Shown: piece after piece, positions 22,647-32,058 of the stretch
Numbering within the stretch: position 1 is the first letter of the stretch
Layout of the letters: each line of letters opens with the position of its first letter
From: Datura wrightii
Lineage: Eukaryota > Streptophyta > Magnoliopsida > Solanales > Solanaceae
DNA length: 64,000 nt
Assembly (NCBI GenBank): GCA_035772735.1
Contig: JASDFA010000010.1
Coordinates: forward strand, 98,414,001 to 98,478,000
Reading direction: 5' to 3'
Made by a program: the position numbers and the translations under genes
Notes under the pieces: model-generated
Seen by the model: the letters and a program-made list of their open reading frames with translations, nothing else
Databases searched by the model: none
What the model was told of the DNA's origin: nothing

Positions 22647-23817
22647 ATGCCTCCCCGATGAGTGAATGGGAGAGGTCATTGTAGCGGCCGCCAGTAGGTA
22701 CCACCAGCCCAAGAAGACCAAATGGAGGATCTTATAGCTCATGCCTAGTTTTGGGCATCCATCCACATGTTGGCACAGACCCTGACCGCTCAGATTAACC
22801 AGAAAGCGGGTGGCTTGTGCCCCTCAGAATGGAAACGAAGCGGCGGCAAGGATAAGGGATTTTCTTCGAATGAACCCACCCGAATTCTTGGGGTCAAAGG
22901 TAGATGAGGACCCATACGAATTTTTGGAGGAGATTCAGAAGATTACTCGCTTCATGGGAATGACAGAGAACAAGAGTGCAGACTTAGCCTCCTACTAGTT
23001 AAAGGGAGTTGCTTACATCTAGTATTGTCAGTAGAGAGACAGTCGAGGAATTAGAGCTAGTCCCATAGGTTGGGATGAAGTTATGACAGCGTTCTTGGAC
23101 AGGTTATTCCCTCGAGAGTTGAGGGAGGCAAAGGCGGCAGAGTTTATTAATTTGAAACAAAATGGCATGACTATCCAGGAGTATGCATTGGAGTTCACTC
23201 GGTTGTCTAAGTATGCGCCAGAAATGGTAGCCGACTAGCGGGCCTGAGTGAGCAGGTTTGTGAATGGAGTGTCAGACTCCTTGGTCAAAGAATGCAGTAC
23301 TGGCATGTTGCACTGGGACATAGACCTCCCACGCTTGGTAATATTTGCTCAACAAATCAAAGCAGAGCAGGTGAAAGAAAAAGAGAGAGAGGCCAAGAGG
23401 GCCAGGAATGGAGACTTAGAGTCCTCCCATCAGAGGTCGGGTACCGGATATCACTCACACCAGAGATCAGTATCCCCAACACCTTTGACAACTAGTACTC
23501 CTTACAATCCTAGAGTAAGTGAGATCACGTACCCATTGTGCATGAGTTGTGGGAAGTACCACTTGGGAGTTTGCATGGCTGACACAGATGTTTGTTTTTG
23601 GTGCGGTAAGGCGGGCCATATGCACCAAGATTTCGTGGCAACGAAGTGGGGTGAGAGTAGATCCTCGACCACCTCTTCGGTAGCTCCTATACCCCTCTCA
23701 TTTCAGAAGGGTGCATCCTCTAACCCAGGAGGCGTACATTGTCAAAACCGCTCTTATGCAGCAGCAGCCCATCAGGATAACGGCAAGGCACCACTAGTGG
23801 CCACAGGTATGTTATGA
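22647..23817 (+). pseudogene. B gag with two zinc-binding motifs
   Basis: An ATG at 22647 (MPPR, then TGA) starts the leader-proximal part; a frameshift precedes 22810. From there one frame runs to TGA at 23815-23817. The capsid shows FLRMNPPEFLGS, DPYEFLEEIQKI, FLDRLFPRELREAK, FTRLSKYAPEMVAD and RFVNGVSDSLVKE. A Lys/Glu/Arg-rich linker follows, then CMSCGKYHLGVC and the zinc knuckle CFWCGKAGHMHQDF, whose last Cys is Phe. The end is VATGML, the gag-protease boundary. In-frame stops include TAG 22996-22998 and three or more further stops before 23250, mostly TAG. The frame is nonetheless almost complete in length for gag. Confidence 0.9.
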
Positions 23818-24759
23818 ATCTTGTGTTATTCCATATATGATGCCAACCTCTATGATGAATAAGAAGCTTAGTTGTGGTTGTGGGAAAAGATTGTTGGTGT
23901 GTGATGTAAATAGCTGTTAGTGTAAGGCTTGTGGTAAAGGTTAGGAGTGAAAGAGGAGTTAAGGATTAGTTAACTTAACCTGACTTGAAGAAGGATTCTG
24001 GATCCTTAGAATGATGGATTTGAGCTAAGGGGGAGGTAGTGAGTACGTGAAGTAAGTCGGACCTTGAAAATGCTCATAAAGGGATTTTAGCCTTAGTAGT
24101 GGCAGTATGTCGATCTCTACGAAGTTCAAATAACCTCCTTCATATCTCGATTAGAGTTAAGTTATGTTTACTCCCATGTGCAGATTCCCGAGGTTTAGAG
24201 GTAACCGTTTTAGTCAGTGAAGTCAGTTTTTCCCTATGGGTCCTTATTTCTTAATTTCATGTTATGAATCAGTTATGTGTGTTAATCTATGTTTTCTTAT
24301 GTGTTCGGATTGAACTCAGTCTTTGGAAGTTGTTTGTTACCTCAGTAGAGTTAGATTATCTCATGTATGTGCTCAGTCCTAGATGTCAGGGATGACTCGT
24401 GCTTATGAAATCGTAACTCTCAGTTAGATCAGATATAATGAATGCTGACTTAGTATCTGAGGGCGATTTGAGAACGAAGGTGTAGTCCGTGTCAGTTCTG
24501 TGCTAGATAAAAAGGTGTAAGAATTTTCATTCGGTGTTTTTTTTAGTTCCATGTTGGTGTCATGTTCTTCGGTCTTCTTTGAGTCAGGGTGTGCATGTTA
24601 GATGTGAGTTTTCAAGTTTGGTGTATAATGTTGGCCCGAGGTCAGATGCTCCGTTGATGTTTAGCTGTGATTAATTGATATTTGAATATCGGCTTCATCT
24701 CTATCTTTTCAGTGTGTTCAGCCAACATTCGAAGACAAATGTTCCCAAGGGGGAGATAT
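23818..24759 (+). other. B non-coding 3' region, pre-PPT hairpin and polypurine tract
   Basis: No pol motif occurs on either strand in these 942 bp; the T-rich sequence has many stops. At 24725-24742 is ACATTCG-AAGA-CAAATGT (one mismatched pair), the B form of the pre-PPT hairpin. It is followed by the purine tract CAAGGGGGAGATAT next to the LTR. What replaces pol here is not recognisable. Confidence 0.75.
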
Positions 24760-27422
24760 TGTAACACCCCAGAAGTCCTAGAGATTAGACCCCGGAGTTA
24801 GAAGAAGTGCAGCAGAAAAAGTCAACAGAAATTTTTGCAGGATGAGTTAGGGAATGACTCGTTTGGTGACCCCATGAGTCGTGGTTGACTCATGGGGAAG
24901 CAGTCAAGGGAGGTGAGCCAGGCCAGTGGAGATGGACGTCCTGACAAGTCGTCTTGCCTGGAAACGACTCATCAAGTCAGTCATAAGGAGGGAGAAGCTT
25001 TGGTTTTAAGGAAATTTCCAGTGAACTTAACGAAAGGTCATAACGAATCGTGGGAGCTGGTGACGAGTCGTTACATTGGTCGTGGCTTGAAGGATAAATA
25101 ATTTCTAGTATACCTGACGAGTGGACCTAAAGAGTCATTGGGTGGGACAACGAGTCGTTGGGTGAGTCGTGGCATCAGTTCGGGCAATTTTTCATATTTT
25201 TCTTAGGGGCAGTTTTGTAAAGTCCCCACTCCCAGATTTTAGTGATGTCGTTTTGGGTATGTTTGGGGATGTTTTTAAGGGCTCTTCTAGACCTAAACCC
25301 TCATTCTCTCAAATTCTTTCTTCCTCCACTCTTCTCAAAAATCTAGGGGTTTCACCAAGGTGTTCTTCAAGCTTCAAGGAGAAATTTTGTATCGGATTTC
25401 TTCTACCAGGTATGCGGGACTTCAACAAGGATATTCTTCCATCCTTGTGCTCCAAAATGTTTTCAATAAGAATCTAATTTAATTTATCTAGAATATCGTG
25501 ATCTGGGGTTTGATTAATGGGTAATTTCTTATTTATTCTTTTCTTAAATGCAAACATTTACTAAAATAATGGAATTTATTTGGGATTTTAATTTGATGGG
25601 TTTTTTGGAATATGGATCATATGTTGGGAATGCATGAGGATAACCTGTTCATAAATTGTCTTGAGTTATGAATGGGTGTTGCTTATTATTCGATAAATTT
25701 TTGTAGTCATGCATGAATATGATGAAAGTGCGAAAATATAGGTTGAGTATGTATGGGTGTAGTATGCTCTTCCTAACTCCATTTAAGTGTTGAATGGGAA
25801 TTGTTCATTTCTCCTTTGATTAACGTAGAAATTTATGATTTTGATGGAAGTGTGGAAATATTGCATAATTAACCCTAATGACTTGATTATGATATTGATG
25901 ACCATGTTTGATTGAGTAGGAGTTGTGGGCTTGAGTAATTGAAGAAAATTATGTGCCATCACCATGTTTTAGATTTAATTGATTGGGCATGACAAGATTG
26001 CATCTCCACTATTGAACTATGAAGCCTGGGCAGATTCTATATTGTTTTCCTTACTACAAATCATTTTTTATAAATTCTTAGAATCTAAAATGCCTATGGC
26101 TAAAGAGTTCATAAATGGAGTGATTGTGAAAAGTCTGTAAAATGGCTGTAACCTAATTACATGAAGTTATGTATCTTTGATAGGTTATGAGTTGAATTCT
26201 ATAAATCATGTTTGATCTTATAGTACCTAGTGAATGAGGTGAATACAGAATCAAGGTGCCTTAATCGAATAATGCTAGTACGAACTTATAGAATACTCGT
26301 TGGTCTTTGATACTAAAGCTAATGAATAAGTTGGTTTTTTAATAATGTGAATTATGATGATAAAGCCTATGACCAATATGTCAATTTGTTGAGCCCGTGC
26401 TTATCTAAAAGATAACACTAATTCTTTTAAATGTTGGTATTGCAAGATGAGAGTGGTGGACGTCCTTGTCTCTGATTAGCTGTTGCAATTTAGATTACCA
26501 CTAGTTAATCAAGATTCTCGATAGCAAGAATGTTTCCCTAGTCAGTCGGGATTCTCGTTAGCAAGAATGTTTCCCTAGTCAGTCGGGATTCTCGTTAGCA
26601 AGAGTATTTCCCTAGTCTGTCGGGACTCACATCCGTAGCTATTAGCCATGCATGTTTCTTCTCCTTCAGTCGGGACTAACATCCCTAGCTTGTTAGTGAC
26701 TCGTTATATCAGAGCCTTCGCTCCCTTAGACAGTCAAGGACCCTCATGATACCAGTCACGGCATTGCATCTCTGTATCATTATGAGTACTACCTTTGTGC
26801 ATCATTGAACTTATAATAATACATGTCCTTATAATATGAATATGTCTATATGAATATGTGGATATCATACAAGGTTGTTGTATCTCATTTCGGTTACGTT
26901 ACTAATCCTGTGATTTATAGTACACCCTGTTTGTATACTTATGAGCTATTTATTTACGTTCCTGCATACTCAGTACATTCCAAGTACTGACCACACGCCT
27001 CTTGTTCTATATCATTTCATGATATAGATTTAGGTCTCCAGGTTCAGCCGCATGGCTAGATACAATTCTTCCTCTCCTAGTTGCTAGTGGTGAGTCCTCA
27101 TCCTCCGAGGACGTGATTTATATTCCTGTTTTATTATGTTCCAGTTTTTCGATTTGAGAGTTAGTTGGGGGCTTGTCCCAGCAACTGATCTGTTTAGTAG
27201 AAGGCTTTTGGACATGTCTAGATAGTTTTAGCTATGTATCTAAGTGTTGTTAAATTGCCTTTATGGATCATATTAGACTTTTGTTATTTTCTTCCACTTC
27301 TTCATGATGTTAGATGTTTCTTATGTTAAGTGTATGCGATGATTATGCCATGGGTCGACATGGAGTCTTTCGGAGTTCCTTATCCCGTGTCTACGATCCT
27401 GATGTACTCTCAAGTCATGATA
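24760..27422 (+). mobile_element. B 3' LTR
   Basis: 2,663 bp, starting TGTAACACCCC. It is longer than the 5' LTR mainly because a unit of about 40 bp (GTCGGGATTCTCGTTAGCAA and its flank, about 26520-26625) is present three times instead of twice. The CAGTAC dyad is at 26970-26990. It is followed by TSD GATAA at 27423. Confidence 0.9.
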
Positions 27423-28752
27423 GATAACTTCTTGGATGAAATATTCTAGCTGCAACCCACGACTTAACACCGTGGTTTGCCAATTTTGCTAATTATTTGT
27501 CAAGAAACATCATACCCAAGGGTTTAAACTTTCATCAAAAGAAGAAATTCATGCATGATGTCTGGAAGTTTTATTGGGATGAACCTTACCTTTTTCATAG
27601 TTGCGCGGATGGTTTAATTTGACAATGTGTCACAAAAGTAGTAGTGGTACCAATTCTAGAGGCTCGTCATTCTTCACCTGTTGGGGGCCATCATGGAAGT
27701 GTTCAAACAGCCGAAAAGTTGTTACAATGTGGACTTAATTGGCCTTCCCAGCATCAGGATGCCCATGTCTTTGTGAAGTAATGTGATCGATGTCAATGAA
27801 CGAGAGTATTTCAAGGAGGCATGAACTTCCATTGACACCAATCCTAGAGGTTGAGTTGTTCGATGTATGGGGGATCGATTTCATAGGCCCCTTTGTGAGC
27901 TCATACAGAAATAAGTATATCTTGGTGGTGGTTGATTCTATCTCTAAGTGGGTAGAAGCTGTAGCATTACCCAACAACGAGGGGAGAAGTGTAACAACCT
28001 TTTTGAAGAAGCAGATTTTCTCCCAGTTTGGCACTCCTAGGGCTACATTAGTGATGGAGGATCACATTTTTGCAATCGACTGTTCAACACCTTATTAGCA
28101 AAATATGGTATGAAGCATAGAGTGGCCACCCCTTATCACTCACAAACTAGTGGTCAAGTAGAAATTTCAAATCGGGAGATCAAATCTATCTTGACTAAAA
28201 TAGTCAATGTGAATAGAATAGATTGGGCTCGAAAGTTAGATGATGCCTTGTGGGCATATCATACTGCATTCAAGACACCAATTGGAATGTCTCCATATTA
28301 GCTTGTTTTTGGCAAGTCGTGCCACCTCCCTATTGAGTTAGAACATAAGGCCTTATGGGCATTGAAGAGCTTAAACCTTGAATGGGGGAGAGTCGTCTAA
28401 GGGCGAGTAGAAAATCTGCATAAGTTGGATGAATTCAGAATAAGGGCATCTGAGAATGCATCTATTTACAAAGCCTGCATGAAGCATTATCATGACCAAA
28501 AATTTTTAGAGTGGGATTTCTCTCCAGGGGACTAAGTGTTGTTGTTTAATTAACCACTGAGATTATTCTTAGGGAAGCTAAAATATAAATGGTCAGGGCC
28601 ATTCAAGGTATCCTAAGTTTGCAAAATAGTTCCATAGAACTTCACGGCGAAATGGGGAAAAATTCAAGGTTAATGGTCAAAGGGTAAAAAGATATTTGAG
28701 AGTGTTGGAGGAGGTTAGGAAAATAGAGGTCCTATACCTAGATGAACCGTAA
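27423..28752 (+). pseudogene. A1: integrase, Athila-type
   Basis: This continues pol after insertion B. Recognisable parts are the RNase H-integrase linker with FMHDVWKFYWDEPYLF, the zinc region HSSPVGGHHGS...CDRCQ, the core FDVWGIDFIGPF (first Asp), a second-Asp region out of frame near 28045-28060, and the Glu in GQVEISNREIKS. The C-terminal part has WARKLDDALWAYHTAFKTP, CHLPIELEHKALWA, KWSGPFKV and a final YLDEP before TAA at about 28750. One frameshift near 28040 and several TAG/TAA codons break it. There is no chromodomain, in line with Athila/TAT elements. Confidence 0.9.
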
Positions 28753-28797
28753 AACTTAAGGGACCCCCATCGTGCCACTACGTTAACTAAGGCGCTT

Positions 28798-28815
28798 CTT
28801 GGGAGACAACCCAAG
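28798..28815 (+). other. A1 post-pol hairpin (loop AGACAA)
   Basis: CTTGGG-AGACAA-CCCAAG is a perfect 6-bp stem about 45 bp after the pol stop. Matching structures with altered stems are in A2 (48303-48320) and C (55643-55660). It is preceded by a conserved GTGCC...ACGTTAACTAAGGCG block. Confidence 0.8.
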
Positions 28816-29607
28816 CATTATTAATTTTCTATTCTCTTTGAACATTTTAATGCATTGTTGTTTTTGATATTCGTAGGTAAATGGAATTCAAGGTAAAAGG
28901 GGACAGGGCGTGACCGGTGCTGAATCGATTGAACACCAATGTGAAAGTGTGGAGCGCCACCCTCCCACATGATATAAGGAAGAATATGGGATAAGTTTGG
29001 AGGCAATGGCCGACACGCCGGTAGGACGCCGATATCACTTCGCGAACCACTATCGAATCATTGACGCTAATCAGTACAACCGGAAGTTAAGAGTATGCTC
29101 GATGACTCTCCTGGCGAATCGCGACTGTAATGTCGCGAACCGCAGACATACCACTGATCTCAACCAGTGTACCTAGACGTAATCTTAACATTAGCGTCTC
29201 ACCCAGCAAAATGCCGATGTCAATCCGCAAGACGCTGGCCATTCGTCGGACCTGAATAAGGATACATGCACATGTAATGCCATCGGCACCCACATGGAGG
29301 CTAGATTCTCATCGGTGGTTGCTGATAGGCCCGATCTAGGTTTGTTTTCTTCTAAAAAAGTTGACCGGTCTTTGTCCTTATAATCCCAACTTTCCCTTTT
29401 TCGCACCATCTCTCATATTCTCAACAAACCTATTTTTCACCAAACCTCCATTAATAGCCACCTCCATCTTATCACCTTCCCTTTTCTTTACATTTAAATA
29501 TTTCTCCTCATTTCCATTCTCAGCCCACCTATATTCCTAAAAAATTCAGAGATACCATTGGTGAGCAAGTTCAATGCCCTCTCCATTCGTTATCACATCT
29601 CATTTTG
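28816..29607 (+). other. A1 spacer between pol and the post-pol ORF, rich in CCGATG/CGCCGG words
   Basis: This region is non-coding. At 28880-29340 it contains repeated short GC-rich words in both orientations (CGCCGAT, CGCGAACC, ATCGGC). Similar words recur in the A LTR (43800-44090), in A2 (48410-48830) and just before the post-pol ORF (29950-30170). A pyrimidine-rich, TATA-poor stretch at 29380-29540 follows, then a good splice donor at 29608. It may hold a second promoter; that is inference from layout. Confidence 0.55.
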
Positions 29608-30257
29608 GTATGGCTTTTCTAGCTTATGCTCAAATTAAGAATGAATATCCACCATTATGCATGATTAGAGTAGATATTGATGATGCTTTGTTTTTACATG
29701 ATTGCCTCATGTTTTTTATGTGATGTGTGGTTTGCTTCTCATGTTTTGTTTGGTGATGTGTGGTTTTCTTTTTCAATTTGGGGGTGAAGTCTGAGTAACC
29801 CCGAGTGTGTCACCTTCACAATTTGCCCAATGATAGATAGAATGATAACTTTCTTAAGGGCAAGTTGTTGTTATTAATTCGGATAAAATCTATAAGTGTA
29901 AATGATAATGGAGAAGCACTTTGATTCAACTGAGTGGGAGACAAGCCATTGGTGAACTGTCGGTCATGCTCGGCAAATCACCGATGAAACCATGGGTTTG
30001 ATAAAAAATTTTGACTTCTTCCACGAACTCGCATTTCAGCAGTGATTCACCAATGGGGATGCCAATGATTGAGGCTTCTACCTAGTTTACTAGTTCCTGC
30101 CGGTGACTCATCTGCGCTTTGCAGAGCCGCCTCCGCCTTTCACCGATGTTTCACCGATATCACCTGGGTAACCTTATAGCCCTTTGGATATTGTTTTGTT
30201 CTCCAATGTTCTGAGTGTTTTCTCAATCTTTTGCATAATACTAACCTTAATCTGCAG
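29608..30257 (+). other. A1 putative intron before the post-pol ORF, with two conserved RNA structures
   Basis: The donor TTTTG|GTATGG and acceptor TAATCTGCAG|CATCATG enclose 650 bp immediately ahead of the ORF ATG. A2 and C have comparable intervals (about 745 and 689 bp). Inside are GGGGT-GAAGTCTGAGTA-ACCCC (29781-29802), and at 29820-29866 a stem-bounded module with AATTTGCCC facing GGGCAAGTT around the core AATGATAGAT...TTCTTAA. Splicing is predicted from sequence only. Confidence 0.6.
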
Positions 30258-30261
30258 CATC

Positions 30262-31683
30262 ATGTGCACATCCAAATGAATCAGAAAAGGAAAAACACCA
30301 ATGAGCAACATCGACGCACCAAGCTTACCTTCTGATGAAACCCATCGTATAACACATATTCACTTTGGGTTGGATGGAATGGAAGAGTATTACATGTCGT
30401 TCAAGGAAAAGCGGTCCATCCATGTAGAAACTCAATTTGAGGTAGAGTCCTTCAAAACTGATTTTCCCAATATCTACTATCAGATTGGCATGCGAGATTG
30501 GGGTCTATTCACCATACCCATCGACCCCTACTTCCCTGAGTTGGTGTGGAAGTTCTATGCATCGTACATGGCATAACAAAGCATCCTAAAATACAAAGGC
30601 TAAACAGATATAATTCCATGCCTATCGTCTGTATGGGTGGATGGCCAAGAGGTGCACATAACTCCAGAAGCAACCAATTCCCTCTATTAGGCTGAGCCAA
30701 TCCAACAAAATTCAGTGTTCCGCAGGAAGATGGAAGATAAAGTGAACCAGTTCCAATGGGTAGCTAGCATAATTGCAATAGATCAACCATAGTGGGCAAT
30801 CTCCAGGGGTTTGATTCATCGTCGTTATCTAAAATTTGAAGCTCATATGTGGCTATATTTGGTCTGAGGGCTCAGTTAATTCCTTCCCAGAATACAACAG
30901 AAGTCCCAATTGAAGTTGCAATTCTTATCGCCTGCATTATGGATCATATACACATCAATGTTGGATAAATCATTGCAGATCAATTCAAAAGAAGGGCCAA
31001 GTAGCACGCAACATCATTACCATATCCTAGCCTTATGAGTATGTTGTGTGTGCGACTTCATGCCCTTTATTCCATCCATTGGATAAAACTATGTGGGCTG
31101 ACGGTGTGATTACATTGGACACCAAAATTGATAAAGATGCCCCAACCTTAAAGTAGGCCAAAGGTACAGAGAACAGGACTCAACCACCACCCTCTATGCT
31201 CTCTAGCACAACTGAAGGCCAGTTCCAAGCAGTTGCGATCCCCTCCTCTACACCAACTGAATTTTTCAAAATAGCACAAATGTCCCAAGTGCATGAAAGT
31301 CAGATTGTAAAGTTAGCCAACGCCATCCCTTCCATGATCCAACAAGCCATTAAGAAAGCCATGCAACCTGCTAGAGATAAATTGGGAGGTCTCTGTGCTA
31401 CAGTTGAGGTATTAGAGAATGATGTGATCGCTTTGAGGACAGATGTGGCTACACTCACTAGACCTCCACTTGCCAGCAACTCGATCCCTCCTGAGCCAGC
31501 TGCAGTGACATCACAGCCTGAGGCACCCAAAAACCCGCTAGATAATTGGTGGGTGGGGTATAACAGTTTGTCAGAAATGGTGTTTGATGAAGATATATAT
31601 CATAGTCGACCACCACTGCCTCTAATACTCACTTCGAGAGAAGTATATTTATCTTGGAAACTCAGTAGGGTAGATACCACTTG
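30262..31683 (+). pseudogene. A1 post-pol ORF (plant 'putative transposon protein' type), decayed
   Basis: The ATG at 30262 corresponds to that of A2 but is followed by TGA at codon 6. The same frame then reads on from 30301 (MSNIDAPSLPSDE), with FGLDGMEEYYMSFKEKRSI, FPNIYYQIGMRDWG and PELVWKFYASYM, to TAA at 30574-30576. The central part is broken. The C-terminal part is open at 31196-31683, with IAQMSQVHESQIVKLA, SMIQQAIKKAMQPARDKL, LENDVIALRTDVATL (heptad-like, probably coiled coil), a Pro-rich stretch and an acidic end. I recognise it as the ORF often annotated as putative plant transposon protein in Athila/TAT elements (Pfam PF20167-like). Its function is unknown; an env-like role has been proposed for this position. 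Confidence 0.75.
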
Positions 31684-32058
31684 ATATCATGAGCTTTGAA
31701 ACCTTCTGGATAAATGGGTGGTTCCCGGACCTGGAAACCATTAGAACTCCTACCTGATCCATTGATGCCAACTACATCAGAAAACGCTTCTTGGCATTTC
31801 GATGCAGCCACGTACTCCTGGGTCCCTCATCCCAATCACTAATTCTTTTAGGAAGTCCCCTTCAACTTGTTGTCTTTTCTTTTTCCATTGGGGCCAATGC
31901 ATCGTTGGAAGTGGGGGAGGGGAGTGTATATCTTATTTCAGGGGGAGGTTAAACCTTGATGCAACTGAATGAAATGAATGATTTTTGAATATTAGTGCTG
32001 AAAAATGGGTCCTTGCTTCGAATTGTCAAATGTTGTTTTGTCACCCAAAGTCTTTTGG
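31684..32058 (+). other. A1 3' untranslated region, part 1
   Basis: Non-coding sequence after the post-pol ORF, up to the D insertion. GGGTC at 32007-32011 marks the position homologous to the target site used by C in A2. The last five bases, TTTGG (32054-32058), are the D target duplication. Confidence 0.8.

Larger units (their letters stand above)
19798..27422 (+). mobile_element. B: gag-only chromovirus-type element (TSD GATAA)
   Basis: LTRs at 19798-22429 and 24760-27422 flank a 2.33-kb core of PBS, gag and non-coding sequence. The target duplication GATAA is at 19793-19797 and 27423-27427, and removing B restores the A1 pol sequence. There is no protease, RT, RNase H or integrase. This is either a deletion derivative or a non-autonomous family that needed proteins in trans. 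The gag and the LTR start TGTAACACCCC recall a chromovirus group frequent in Solanaceae. Confidence 0.92.

Noticed and set aside
30301..30576. Stand-alone small gene of 91 codons
   Set aside because: It is one segment of the decayed A1 post-pol ORF. The A2 and C copies show that the frame originally extended much further.
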